A DNA stretch of 64,000 bases from Firmicutes bacterium UBA6806 (lineage in GTDB: Bacteria > Bacillota > Clostridia > Peptostreptococcales > Acidaminobacteraceae), in the NCBI GenBank assembly GCA_002452745.1, contig DKFC01000020.1:8831-72830 (forward strand). The letters are read 5' to 3'. Under the pieces are notes generated by a model that saw only the letters and a list, made by a program, of their open reading frames with translations, made no database searches and was not told the origin of the DNA. Shown one piece after another: positions 26,466 through 36,072 of the stretch (within the stretch, counting starts at the first letter, position 1; each line of letters starts with the position of its first letter). Both the position numbers and the translations under genes were made by a program.

Positions 26466-28271
26466 ATATAAGCTCGAAAATTCAAGTTCATGCTTTAAAA
26501 GACAATCAACCATCTCTGGGTCGAAATGTCTACCCCTTCCTTCTTTTATGATTTCCATCGCCTCATAGTAACTAAACGCCTTTTTATAAGGCCTTTCTGA
26601 AGTCAAGGCATCGAACACATCTGCCAGCGCCACAATTCTAGCTGAAATTGGTATATTATGACCAGATAACCCCTCTGGATAACCGCTACCATCAAATTTT
26701 TCATGATGTGATTTTGTAATCTCCATCGCTATTTTGAAAAAATCACTTCGGTTAAAAAGTGTGCTTGAAGACATATCCCTCAAGATATTGTATCCAATTG
26801 TAGTATGAGTCTTCATCACATCAAATTCTGATTCTGTGAGCTTGCCCGGCTTGCCTAGGATACTGTCTCCAATACCGACCTTGCCAATATCGTGAAGGGC
26901 ACTGAATTTGTAAACTTGCTCTATGAAATTTTCATCGAGTGTCTGTATGAAATGCTTGTCATCAAATAGGATTCCAGCAATAAACTTGGAATATTGACTC
27001 ATTCGGTCAATATGATCTCCAGTCACATGATCCTTCGATTCCACAATGCCTGCAAATCCCTTCACCGATGCCAAAATCAGTTCATCATAGACAAAGCTCT
27101 TTTCAAACGAAATCGCAAGCGCGTTTGCAATGTTGGATAGAAAGTGGATATGACTTATATTGTAGGCGTTTTTTTCCTTCGATGAAAAGAAGATAACGCC
27201 CACCACCTTTTTTTCCACTGCCAATGGGATAGTGATGCTAGACTGTAACCCCTCTGCCACAATGAGCCTGGTGGATTCTGAATGCGGCTTGTCCTTTAAA
27301 TACTGCTGTAAATCATTTAAAATCCTGTATTCATTGGTTCTAATCACATCTGCAAGAGTTGAGTGTTCCAATTTTTCCTGATAGTTTCTCCCCAGCAGAA
27401 TCGGATGATCCGCCCTCGCCCTAAGTGCCATAATTTTCTTGCCATCTTCACTGATGATGGCAATTCCAATTCGATTGTAAGGAATAAACGGCTTGCAGGC
27501 GTTAAAAACGTATTGAAGAACTTCATCAAAACCCGTCTGCGCATATATTTTATTGTTTAAATCGCTGATTACACTGATTTTCTGAGTGTATCCGTTGTAG
27601 TATTCTGCAAGCTCTGTGAGTGCATTAAAGCCCTTCATCTCCATATCTGAATTACTGAGAATATTGGTTTCCGTCCGCTTCTTTAAATCGTTTTTAAACT
27701 CTCTAATGGGTTTTAAAACGTCTTTTTGAATAGTCCACAAAATCCCTGAAATACCACCTATGATTCCTAGGATAATAATATAACCTATGTACTTTAGGTT
27801 TGTGTTGATTTGTCTAATTTCTGAAACAATTGCCTGCTTCACAATTTGATTTTGATTCAATAGATTTTCAAACGATCCGGTCATGCCCTCCACGCTGCTG
27901 AGCTGATATGTCTTTGGAAATCTCAGAGCTGATTTTATCTTAACATAGATGAGATCGTAATCGCTGTAAAGTGATTGAACCGCTGGAAACTGTCCTGATA
28001 TAAAGGCATCTCGATTCGCCTCCAAATGCGCCACTTCTTCCTTTATTGCATTGCGGTAATCGTCTGACATATCCTTTTGGGCAAAATAGGCAAAGTAGTT
28101 CTTTTGAATATCGCTTATGGTATTCTGAGTATCTATTGTAATACTCACCAAATGATTATACGCTATGATCTTCTTGTTGAGAAATGACATGACAAAAAAA
28201 CCACTAAAAACAACAATCATACTGATTACAATAATCAGTGCAATCTTTTTTTCAAATTTCATGAACTTCAT
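26445..28271 (-). CDS. membrane-bound GAF-HD-GYP cyclic di-GMP phosphodiesterase
   Basis: 608 residues from ATG 28271 (AAGGAG upstream). Two membrane segments (about residues 8-28 and 160-180) flank a short extracytoplasmic sensor, followed by a GAF-like domain (about 245-405) and an HD-GYP domain (about 415-590). HDIGKVGIGD, HHEKFDGSGYPEGL and the ALADVFDALTSERPYK block are all intact, so it should degrade c-di-GMP to pGpG or GMP. The start upstream at 28292 lacks a ribosome binding site. Confidence 0.92.
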   Translation of the reverse strand: MKFMKFEKKIALIIVISMIVVFSGFFVMSFLNKKIIAYNHLVSITIDTQNTISDIQKNYFAYFAQKDMSDDYRNAIKEEVAHLEANRDAFISGQFPAVQSLYSDYDLIYVKIKSALRFPKTYQLSSVEGMTGSFENLLNQNQIVKQAIVSEIRQINTNLKYIGYIIILGIIGGISGILWTIQKDVLKPIREFKNDLKKRTETNILSNSDMEMKGFNALTELAEYYNGYTQKISVISDLNNKIYAQTGFDEVLQYVFNACKPFIPYNRIGIAIISEDGKKIMALRARADHPILLGRNYQEKLEHSTLADVIRTNEYRILNDLQQYLKDKPHSESTRLIVAEGLQSSITIPLAVEKKVVGVIFFSSKEKNAYNISHIHFLSNIANALAISFEKSFVYDELILASVKGFAGIVESKDHVTGDHIDRMSQYSKFIAGILFDDKHFIQTLDENFIEQVYKFSALHDIGKVGIGDSILGKPGKLTESEFDVMKTHTTIGYNILRDMSSSTLFNRSDFFKIAMEITKSHHEKFDGSGYPEGLSGHNIPISARIVALADVFDALTSERPYKKAFSYYEAMEIIKEGRGRHFDPEMVDCLLKHELEFSSLYQKMRFQ

Positions 28272-28355
28272 AAATGACTCCTTATAATACACTCATAAAT
28301 CATTATACATCTTTTACCCACTTCTATCAAAGACAATTCAACTGTCTTTTAAACA

Positions 28356-28401
28356 TAAAAAACGCGGAATCAAATTGGATTTAACCATTTGATTCCGCAT
28401 T
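28356..28401 (-). terminator. terminator after the 28424-29794 gene
   Basis: GCGGAATCAAAT / ATTTGATTCCGC (12 bp) is followed by TTTTTTATG on the minus strand. Confidence 0.9.
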
Positions 28402-28423
28402 CCTATCAAGCTGTCTATTCAGC

Positions 28424-29794
28424 TTAATATTGTCCTAACATTGAATTGATAATCATGTCTTTATTCGTAAGAACAAAGTCAAGAGAATCAATAATTTGAC
28501 TCTTTTCATCATCTGGAAGAACATCTGCTTTTGATTTAATATCATCAATTGTCTTTGCAAGCGCTTCACTTGAAAGTAATGTATCTAAGCCAGTTTGAAT
28601 CATATCTTGTCCGATTTCAGTTGCATAATCTGTGTCTTCAATCATTTGAGCTATTGAAATTTTGTTCTCAGCACTAAAAGTTTCATCAAATTTAACGTCA
28701 TCGCCATACGCATTGTAGACAACTGTCTCATCCACAACGACACCATTTGCACCGCCAATTAAGTGATATTGTCTGAGTTTGAAATCTTTATCAATTGCAA
28801 AGTTGAATTCATAGTTGAAATTCATGTCTTCAATTTGAGCCATGTTTGATTGGAGTTCTTCGTAAGTGCTAATCATCTCGTCAAACATGCTATCCCAATT
28901 TGTATCAAATTCGTCATTGAGTTGGTCTATTGCCTCTTGAATATCTGCTTCTTCAAGACCCATCAATTCATAGTCGCCTGAAGATTGAACCAAAGTTAAC
29001 GCTTCAGTTGCCTTAGCTTTTGCAAATGTCTTCACGTTTTCATCTGCCTTTGCAGTTTTAAACAACTGAAGGTATAAGTCAATGACTTGGTCAAATTTAA
29101 TTGACACTTGGAGATTGTCACAGCTAAGTGTTTTACCATCAGCCAGTGTCACATCCACTTTACCAGTATTTTTAAGGTCTGCAAGGAACAATCTCAACAG
29201 ATCTTCATATGGTTTTGAGTTCTCTAAAATTGCCTTGTAGTTTGGATCGTTTTCAACATCTAAAAGCGCCCAGTATTTGTCCCAGTTAACTTGTGTTAAA
29301 TCAATGTCGCTTTCATCTTTAATCATTTTGAAAAGTTCATCTTTGTTCATTGTCAAAGCTTTTTCATAAGTTCCAGGGAATCTCATGAACATTTCATTGT
29401 TTACATAGCCAAACTCTGTTTTTAACAATGAGTTATCTTGGTAATTAAAGCCTATGTTCTCATAAAGATTAAATACTTTATTCTCCAAGTCTGCTTTAAA
29501 CTTAATTCTTCCGTCAAAATTGATATCATTGACGATGCCTTTGACAAAAGTAGCCATTGCATCTGGATCACTCGACATGTATGTAGTCATCTCTGAGAGT
29601 GTTTGATCATCCATGCTAAAAGAGCCTTTGAGTGATGCGTCCACTGCATTGCCTTGGCTTTTAGATGATGCGTAAATTAAGTAGCCAATAGGGTCATTCT
29701 TGATCATTTGTTCTTTCACAATTGGATATCCAACGCCAACTGCTACGATACAAATAGCCACCACGACGATTGCGATTATTGCTTTCTTGTTCAT
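28424..29794 (-). CDS. hypothetical signal-anchored extracellular protein
   Basis: 456 residues from ATG 29794, which has AGGAGGAATA in front. A single hydrophobic segment (about residues 5-24) is followed by a large acidic, polar extracellular region with no cysteine cluster, LPXTG or lipobox. No family was recognised with confidence. It is likely a membrane-anchored surface protein. It has its own terminator and is flanked by c-di-GMP enzyme genes. Confidence 0.7.
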   Translation of the reverse strand: MNKKAIIAIVVVAICIVAVGVGYPIVKEQMIKNDPIGYLIYASSKSQGNAVDASLKGSFSMDDQTLSEMTTYMSSDPDAMATFVKGIVNDINFDGRIKFKADLENKVFNLYENIGFNYQDNSLLKTEFGYVNNEMFMRFPGTYEKALTMNKDELFKMIKDESDIDLTQVNWDKYWALLDVENDPNYKAILENSKPYEDLLRLFLADLKNTGKVDVTLADGKTLSCDNLQVSIKFDQVIDLYLQLFKTAKADENVKTFAKAKATEALTLVQSSGDYELMGLEEADIQEAIDQLNDEFDTNWDSMFDEMISTYEELQSNMAQIEDMNFNYEFNFAIDKDFKLRQYHLIGGANGVVVDETVVYNAYGDDVKFDETFSAENKISIAQMIEDTDYATEIGQDMIQTGLDTLLSSEALAKTIDDIKSKADVLPDDEKSQIIDSLDFVLTNKDMIINSMLGQY

Positions 29795-29992
29795 TATTCC
29801 TCCTACTTTGTTCCCCAGTGAATATTCATACACTAAGGGTTCATTTTGATACTACATGAGTATAGCACAATTTTTTCGGAAAAGTCTTAAAAGAACATTA
29901 AAAAAACATGTGATTTTTTGAGGATTTATCAGTATTTTGTTAACTTGTAGCGTTTTTTAACAATGTTCACAGAACCCTCACACAAATGGTTG

Positions 29993-32404
29993 TTATTGTT
30001 CTTTTTTTAGTTCAAAATGAGCGACGAACGCTTCAAATGCTTCTGGTGATAGTGGTTTTGAAAAATAATAGCCCTGATACCGATCGCAGTTCATACCTTC
30101 GAGAATCTCAAATTGCTCCCGCTCTTCAATCCCTTCCGCTATGACTTTTAAATTTAATAAATGACCGACGTTTATCATGAGTTCCACAAGTCCAAGCATT
30201 TTGTCATTTTGTCCAAGGGTTTTTACAAACGTCTTGTCTATTTTCACGACTTCCACGGGCAGCTGGCCAAGATGTTTTAGCGATGAATACCCCGTTCCAA
30301 AGTCATCCAGTTCAAGCAGAATTCCATGTTCACTTATCTTGGATAGATTGGCCTGTACACCCTCCAAGTATTTTGAGATGGCTGTCTCAGTGATTTCAAA
30401 GGAAACCAACCCCTCTAGGGATTTGTGCTGGTGGTAAATCTCTATAATCTCGTCCACAATCGGCTCGCTCATCAAATCCAAGAAGGAGAGATTTATAGAA
30501 ATTCTAATTCTCCTGTTGTACATTTCGTTGAGCTCCTCAGCATATTTGAGCGCCTTAATCATAACATTTTGGTCAATTTGGTGGATAATGCCCAAATCCT
30601 CTGCAATTGGAATAAACTCATCTGGTGGAATCATGCCGAGTTCGGGGTGTGAAAGCCGTACAAGCGCTTCCATACCAACGACTTGCCCCTTCTCAATTTG
30701 AGGTTGATATACCACTGTAAACAAGTCTTCTGAAATGGCCTTGAACAAATAGTTGGAGACCTGTTTCACAAACGTCTTATGTTCATAAAAAATGGTGTTG
30801 AAGGCCTCAAGCCTTCCAACAATTTTATGCTCCACGCAGTACTCGTAGCTGACTTCTATATGTTCCATGATTTCTTCAATTGTCAAGTTGCCTTCATTTA
30901 AGCAAAACGGATACATGAGACTTATGTTGATATTGTAGTTTCCAATAAAAATATCGGTTTCATAGCACTGATTAAGTGTCTTGATTTTGGATTTCAATGC
31001 CGCCATCTGATTTTCTGAATCTTCTATGAGCACGCCAAATACGCCTGGTCTAATATGACTATAGGTCAGCACATTGTCGAAAATTTGATGAATATTGATT
31101 CCAAGCTGATACTGAACAATTTCGGCAATCTTACTTCCGTAGATGGCTGACAAATGGCTAAAGTCATAGATTCCTACATAAAGCAGCATCATATTCGACT
31201 CAGGCTTTTGAAGCAGTGCTTGCACGGCCTCCACAAAGTAGTCCTCGTTCAGAAAACCTGTTACAGGATCGTGAAATGCATAAAATTCCACTTTTTCCTG
31301 TTCAATTTTCCGTTGATTGATATCTAAGATAGAGCCTGTTATTCTCATGAGCTTGCCAAACTCATCTTTTTCTGCAATTGCCTTGAACTGAACCCATCTA
31401 TAAACTTCATCAGAACATAAGATTTGAAGTTCTCTCGACAGTATTTCTCCCTGTTTCCACTTTTCCTTATCTTCAAAATATGTCTGAATTTCCTCATTGT
31501 CTTCACCAAGTCTATGGAAAAAACTTCTTGTAACCTGCTCAGAAGACGCTTCCTCGTATCCAAATATTTCACAAAATCGGTTTGATACAAACCACGCTTT
31601 GGTCACAGGATAGTAGTCAAAAAAACCCTCTTCACCAGCGGTGATAACCCGTCCGTATCTTTTCTCACTCTCTTCTAGTTTCCATCTATAATCGTTTAAT
31701 TCGTCATAATTTATTTGAAGGGTTTCTTCGGCGGCGGCCATCTCTTCATAAAGCGCTCTAATCTCTTCATTTTGAGCCTCTAAGTCTGTTTTCGATACCA
31801 AAAGTGCAGTGATATAGCCCTCATTGGAAATTTCCCGCTTGATGATGCTCGCCAGCAAGATCATTAAGAGCATGTATTGAAACGATTCTAAGAGGGTATA
31901 TTTTTGCATCTCCACCAGTTTGTCATACTCAGGAAAAATCACTGTTGAAGCCATGTTTAAAAGGATGCTGTTCAGCACTGAAACAATTGCAATCACACGG
32001 TATGAAGGCGTCTCTACTTTAAATTTAAGCAGTCTCATAAGAATCGTGGTCGTCCCTATGAGCATGCCGCCGAGGAGCAAATATAAGATAATGGCTGCTC
32101 GACCAAGCGCCAACATGTAAATTGCCATGACAAGAAACGTAATGACGCCTGAGATTGGACCAAAAAACAGTGTTGAAATGGTTATCATAACAAATTTACC
32201 ATCTCCAACGGTTCCAAATTTGAGCAACATTAATACGCTATTGGTCAAAATGCCTCCAAAGCCAAATGCCACACCATAAATTATTTCCTGTACTTTCTGA
32301 GGCCTCTTTTTGTACTTCTGATACCCTCTGAGAATGAGAAAAACATATACAAAGAGTAAACAGTAAATTAAAAAAGAGTAGATTGTGTAATAGATTCCAG
32401 ACAT
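29993..32404 (-). CDS. multi-domain membrane c-di-GMP phosphodiesterase (5TM, PAS, degenerate GGDEF, EAL)
   Basis: About 803 residues. The N-terminal region (about 1-190) has 5-6 membrane segments resembling the LytS-type 5TM receptor, followed by a coiled coil (about 205-245), a PAS/PAC module (about 250-375), a GGDEF-like domain (about 385-530) and an EAL domain (about 545-800). The cyclase loop reads HIRPGVFGVLI, so the GGDEF domain is inactive. EAL residues are intact: MEALVRL, NLS, EITE, DDFGTGYSSLK, KIDKTF and EGIEE. It should hydrolyse c-di-GMP. ATG 32404 follows GGGGTGAGG. Confidence 0.92.
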   Translation of the reverse strand: MSGIYYTIYSFLIYCLLFVYVFLILRGYQKYKKRPQKVQEIIYGVAFGFGGILTNSVLMLLKFGTVGDGKFVMITISTLFFGPISGVITFLVMAIYMLALGRAAIILYLLLGGMLIGTTTILMRLLKFKVETPSYRVIAIVSVLNSILLNMASTVIFPEYDKLVEMQKYTLLESFQYMLLMILLASIIKREISNEGYITALLVSKTDLEAQNEEIRALYEEMAAAEETLQINYDELNDYRWKLEESEKRYGRVITAGEEGFFDYYPVTKAWFVSNRFCEIFGYEEASSEQVTRSFFHRLGEDNEEIQTYFEDKEKWKQGEILSRELQILCSDEVYRWVQFKAIAEKDEFGKLMRITGSILDINQRKIEQEKVEFYAFHDPVTGFLNEDYFVEAVQALLQKPESNMMLLYVGIYDFSHLSAIYGSKIAEIVQYQLGINIHQIFDNVLTYSHIRPGVFGVLIEDSENQMAALKSKIKTLNQCYETDIFIGNYNINISLMYPFCLNEGNLTIEEIMEHIEVSYEYCVEHKIVGRLEAFNTIFYEHKTFVKQVSNYLFKAISEDLFTVVYQPQIEKGQVVGMEALVRLSHPELGMIPPDEFIPIAEDLGIIHQIDQNVMIKALKYAEELNEMYNRRIRISINLSFLDLMSEPIVDEIIEIYHQHKSLEGLVSFEITETAISKYLEGVQANLSKISEHGILLELDDFGTGYSSLKHLGQLPVEVVKIDKTFVKTLGQNDKMLGLVELMINVGHLLNLKVIAEGIEEREQFEILEGMNCDRYQGYYFSKPLSPEAFEAFVAHFELKKEQ

Positions 32405-32482
32405 AAGCCTCACCCCTCAAACGTCTTATAATACTATTAACAATTTACCCTTTTATCTTTTAAATACGCTCTCTAGTTTCGA

Positions 32483-33235
32483 TTAATTAAACATCAAAAC
32501 CACAGGACAGTGATCACTCCCCATGATTTCTGCATGGATTTCAGCATCTTCAATGCGGTTTGAAAGTGTTTCAGATACGATGAAGTAGTCAATTCTCCAA
32601 CCGACATTTCTCGATCTTGCGCCGCCCATATAGGACCACCAAGAATATGCGTCTTCTTTATCCGGATAAAAATATCTGAAAGTGTCCACGTAGCCCGCTT
32701 CTAATAGTTCGGTCATTTTGCCCCTCTCTTCTGGAGTAAATCCGGCATTTTTCACATTGCTCTTTGGATTCTTGAGGTCTATTTCACGATGTGCCACGTT
32801 TAAGTCTCCACAGACCACAACGCCCTTCTTTTCACCCAAGCGATTTAAATAGGCTCTAAAGTCGTCTTCCCATACCATTCGGTAGTCTAGCCTTTCAAGC
32901 CCTCTTTTGGCATTTGGCGTATAGACGGTTATCATGTAGAAATCGTCATATTCCAGTGTAATGACCCTTCCCTCTTGATCGTGCTCTTCGATGCCAATGC
33001 CAAGTGTCACGGACAGCGGTTCATGCTTTGTAAAGATGGCTGTTCCCGAGTACCCTTTTTTTACAGCATAGTTCCAATATTGATGATAGCCTTCCAGTTG
33101 CAAGTCAATTTGGCCCTCTTGCAGCTTGGTCTCTTGAAGACAGAAAAAATCTGCATCCATTTCATTAAAATAATCTAAAAAACCCTTTTGTACACAGGCT
33201 CTCAACCCATTGACATTCCATGATATTAATTTCAT
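32483..33235 (-). CDS. xth: exodeoxyribonuclease III (AP endonuclease family)
   Basis: 250 residues, the usual length. MKLISWNVNGLRACVQKGF, FCLQETKLQ, GDLNVAHREIDLKNPK and GSDHCPVVL are the conserved catalytic blocks of ExoIII/APE1 enzymes, which cut DNA at abasic sites and remove 3'-blocking groups during base excision repair. GGAGG precedes the start. Confidence 0.96.
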   Translation of the reverse strand: MKLISWNVNGLRACVQKGFLDYFNEMDADFFCLQETKLQEGQIDLQLEGYHQYWNYAVKKGYSGTAIFTKHEPLSVTLGIGIEEHDQEGRVITLEYDDFYMITVYTPNAKRGLERLDYRMVWEDDFRAYLNRLGEKKGVVVCGDLNVAHREIDLKNPKSNVKNAGFTPEERGKMTELLEAGYVDTFRYFYPDKEDAYSWWSYMGGARSRNVGWRIDYFIVSETLSNRIEDAEIHAEIMGSDHCPVVLMFN

Positions 33236-33312
33236 ACAACCTCCATTTCAAATTTTATCTGTCCTTTTTCTTCTTACTATATTATAACATGATTTCAGAT
33301 ATCTCCGACAAA

Positions 33313-34266
33313 TCACTGGCTTACCTCTTTGATGTGAAGCTCGTGATGAAGTCCGTTTTTGGCCTCTTCCTCACTATATGGCTCTATATGTATCGTTACG
33401 ATACTGGCATCCCCATATGCTTCTTTGAGCTGGTCTTCAACTTCTGTTGCAATGTTGTGCGCTTCTGTGATGTTCATGTTTGGATCTACCATAATGTGAA
33501 ATTCAACAGCGATTTTATTGCCAATTTTCCGAGCCCTGACTTCGTGATACCCTATGATTTGCGATTGCTTTTCAAGGACTTGCTTAATCCAGTCCATATC
33601 CTCTTTATCCAGTGACATTTCAAGCAGTTCATTCATGGCAGGCAAAAATATTTGAACAGCCACTTTGGCGATGAAAATACTGACCACCAGAGATGCCACA
33701 GGGTCAAGTACTGCCCATCTTTCGCCTAATATAATTGCGCCTCCAATCCCAATCAGCGTTCCTACAGATGAAAAAGCATCTGATCGGTGATGCCACGCAT
33801 TTGCCTTTACTGCCCCGCTGTTGATTTCATTTCCAACTTTTATAGTATATCTAAATAACAGTTCCTTTCCCACAATTGAAATTGCAGCTGCAAAGAGAGC
33901 TATTATCCCAGGTGAATGAATGACTTCCCCATGATAAACTTTCATAATATTTTCAAGTCCCGACCTAAAGATGCCTATTCCGGCAATCATAAGGGCAATG
34001 CTAATAACCACCGTAGCCAGTGTTTCATATTTATCATGTCCGTAGTTATGGTCATCATCTTCAGGCTTTTCTGTGAATTTAAAACCAATGATAACCACAA
34101 TATCCGTCATGAAATCCGAAAGCGAATGAATCCCATCTGCAATCATGGCATTACTGCGTCCTAAAACCCCAGATACGAGTTTGATAACTGAGAGTGCCGC
34201 ATTGGCCCAAAAGCCTATCATGGTCACTTTTTTTGCCTGCTGACTTCTCAGCAATTCTTTTTTCAT
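33313..34266 (-). CDS. cation diffusion facilitator (CDF) metal exporter
   Basis: 317 residues with six membrane segments and a C-terminal cytoplasmic metal-binding domain. The site A motifs HSLSDFMTD in TM2 and HRSDAFSS in TM5 are typical of zinc/iron/manganese-exporting CDF proteins (FieF, ZitB, MntE types). TM2 carries HxxxD and TM5 HxxxD, a zinc or broad-metal pattern, so the exact metal is open. A Fur-box-like palindrome lies in the upstream region. Confidence 0.92.
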   Translation of the reverse strand: MKKELLRSQQAKKVTMIGFWANAALSVIKLVSGVLGRSNAMIADGIHSLSDFMTDIVVIIGFKFTEKPEDDDHNYGHDKYETLATVVISIALMIAGIGIFRSGLENIMKVYHGEVIHSPGIIALFAAAISIVGKELLFRYTIKVGNEINSGAVKANAWHHRSDAFSSVGTLIGIGGAIILGERWAVLDPVASLVVSIFIAKVAVQIFLPAMNELLEMSLDKEDMDWIKQVLEKQSQIIGYHEVRARKIGNKIAVEFHIMVDPNMNITEAHNIATEVEDQLKEAYGDASIVTIHIEPYSEEEAKNGLHHELHIKEVSQ

Positions 34267-34579
34267 ATATCCCTCCCATAAGAGAACCTTAATTTATTGA
34301 TGTCAATAATGATTGTCACTATTTATCTCACTGGATGAACCATCCCAAATTAACTGCCTTGAAGCACAGGATAGCATATCGTTTATAAATCGTCAAGGGA
34401 TTGAAAACACTTGTATTTTCAATCTATCTCAGCGCCATTAATTCTTTTACCCAAATCTCTCCCCCTTCTCTCAAAAACAATCCTCATGGGTAAGCAATTA
34501 CGTCTTTAGATTCTCTAATAATTTGTTGAATAAACATATGTAAATATGGGAATATATATCAACAGAGCGAGGTGATGAA
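34267..34579. other. divergent intergenic region between the CDF exporter and hemerythrin genes
   Basis: 313 bp, AT-rich. It holds the Fur-box-like site described separately and both ribosome binding sites (GGGAGG for the exporter, GCGAGGTGATG for hemerythrin). I saw no terminator, small gene or RNA element, and no convincing -35/-10 pair. Confidence 0.5.
34305..34323. promoter_or_regulatory. Fur-box-like site
   Basis: AATAATGATTGTCACTATT agrees with the classical Fur 19-mer (GATAATGATAATCATTATC) at 14 of 19 positions by direct comparison. It sits 39 bp upstream of the CDF exporter start and in the region shared with the hemerythrin gene. Fur-superfamily repressors (Fur, Zur, PerR) have similar palindromes, so the metal cannot be assigned. 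Confidence 0.4.
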
Positions 34580-35011
34580 ATGACGTTAAAATGGAATGAT
34601 GCCTATAAAGTCAACATTTCTCATGTTGACAAACAGCATCGGGAAATATTTGAAATTGCGTATCAACTAGAGAATTTATCAAATGCAAGGCTCAATATGG
34701 ACCACTACTATGAAATCAACAAATTGCTAGAGCAACTCATAACTTATGCAGTCACTCATTTTGAAGACGAGGAAAAACTCATGCCACTCTACCCTGATGC
34801 CGACTGGGAGCAACACCTGCGCGAACACAATAGCCTTATTCAGTATCTATCTACAGTTCCATCTGATTATATCTACTGGAAACAAGCTGAGTTTGCAAAA
34901 GCACTTTCACATTTTGTGAGGGATTGGATTGAGCAACACATGCTTTTAACCGATAGAATTACTTTTAATTTGGAACCTCTTGAAGCGATACATAAACCCT
35001 CAAACTCCTAA
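34580..35011 (+). CDS. bacteriohemerythrin
   Basis: 143 residues. The expected diiron ligands are spaced as in hemerythrins: HVDKQHREIFE, then HFEDEEKLM, HLREHNSL and WIEQHMLLTD. The protein binds O2 or stores iron in the cytosol, and in anaerobes it may act as an oxygen sensor or detoxifier. It is a single-domain protein without membrane part, ends at a bidirectional terminator and starts after GCGAGGTGATG. Confidence 0.94.
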   Translation: MTLKWNDAYKVNISHVDKQHREIFEIAYQLENLSNARLNMDHYYEINKLLEQLITYAVTHFEDEEKLMPLYPDADWEQHLREHNSLIQYLSTVPSDYIYWKQAEFAKALSHFVRDWIEQHMLLTDRITFNLEPLEAIHKPSNS

Positions 35012-35038
35012 ATCCTTATAGAAGCCCAAACCCCATAA

Positions 35039-35088
35039 ACAAAGGGACTGACAGGTTATCTCACCTATCAGTCCCTTTGTCCCTTTTA
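35039..35088. terminator. bidirectional terminator between hemerythrin and metQ
   Basis: A long hairpin, AAAGGGACTGACAGGT / ACCTATCAGTCCCTTT, separates two convergent genes, with T-rich sequence on both sides. Confidence 0.85.
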
Positions 35089-35092
35089 TCTA

Positions 35093-35935
35093 CTAGAATG
35101 CCGGAACAACGCCGCCATTATAATTTTCTAAGATGAAGTTTTTAACTTTTTCAGTTTGAAGTGCTTGAATTAACAGTTTAATATCTTCTCTGTTTTCATC
35201 GCCATTTCTTACAGTGATGATGTTTGCATAAGGTGATTCCGCACCTTCGAGAATCAGCGCATCTTCAGCAGGATTGATGCCTGCTTCGATTGCATAGTTG
35301 CCATTGATAACAGCTGCATCAACATCTTGAAGAACTCTAGGAAGTTGAGCTGCTTCAACACTGATAAATTTAAGTCCTTTTGTGTTTTCAACGATGTCTT
35401 TTTCTGTTGCTTCAAGTCCAGCATCTTCTGACAGTTTAATCAATCCATTGTCACTCAATAAGATTAAAGCTCTGCCGCCGTTTACCGCGTCACTTGGAAT
35501 TGCTATAGTAGAACCATCTTCTAAGGCATCTATTGATTCAAGTTTGTCTGAGTAAAGACCCAATGGCTCAACATGAACTGTGCCCGCTGAAACGAGGTTG
35601 AATTTATGTTCTTCGTTGAAGGTGTTTAAGTAAGGGACGTGTTGGAAGAAGTTGGCATCTATTTCACCATCATTAAGCGATAAGTTTGGCTTCACATAGT
35701 CTGTGAACTCAACGACTTCCAATTGAATGCCCTGTGCCAACAAATCATCTTTCACTAAGTTGAGAATTTCTGCATGTGGCACTGGTGTTGCCCCTACTTT
35801 GAGTACCGTTACTTCTTTTTCAGCCGTTTGATCTGCACCTTCTGTTTGAGCTGTTGTATTGTCACTTTCCTGTTTTGAAGAACATCCTGTAAATACAAGT
35901 GCCACTAAGGCTAATAATATAATCCACTTTTTCAT
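35093..35935 (-). CDS. metQ: methionine ABC transporter substrate-binding lipoprotein
   Basis: 280 residues. The signal peptide has a lipobox (LVFTGC). The NlpA/MetQ family signatures LKVGATPVPHAEIL, FTDYVKPNLSLNDGEIDANF and FQHVPYLNTF are present. It delivers D- or L-methionine to MetNI on the outer face of the membrane. It is the last gene of a metN-metI-metQ unit controlled by the SAM riboswitch-like leader upstream of metN. Confidence 0.95.
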   Translation of the reverse strand: MKKWIILLALVALVFTGCSSKQESDNTTAQTEGADQTAEKEVTVLKVGATPVPHAEILNLVKDDLLAQGIQLEVVEFTDYVKPNLSLNDGEIDANFFQHVPYLNTFNEEHKFNLVSAGTVHVEPLGLYSDKLESIDALEDGSTIAIPSDAVNGGRALILLSDNGLIKLSEDAGLEATEKDIVENTKGLKFISVEAAQLPRVLQDVDAAVINGNYAIEAGINPAEDALILEGAESPYANIITVRNGDENREDIKLLIQALQTEKVKNFILENYNGGVVPAF

Positions 35936-36072
35936 TGGTCTAACTCCTTCTCATTAATTGATTGTCTTTTTTATAATTGTCTTTCGCCTAGAGTTTATTT
36001 TCTCCACTTGATGATTTATCTAGACAAATGGTCACTCCATTAAGCGATATGTGCTAGTCATTTCAGGTCTGC

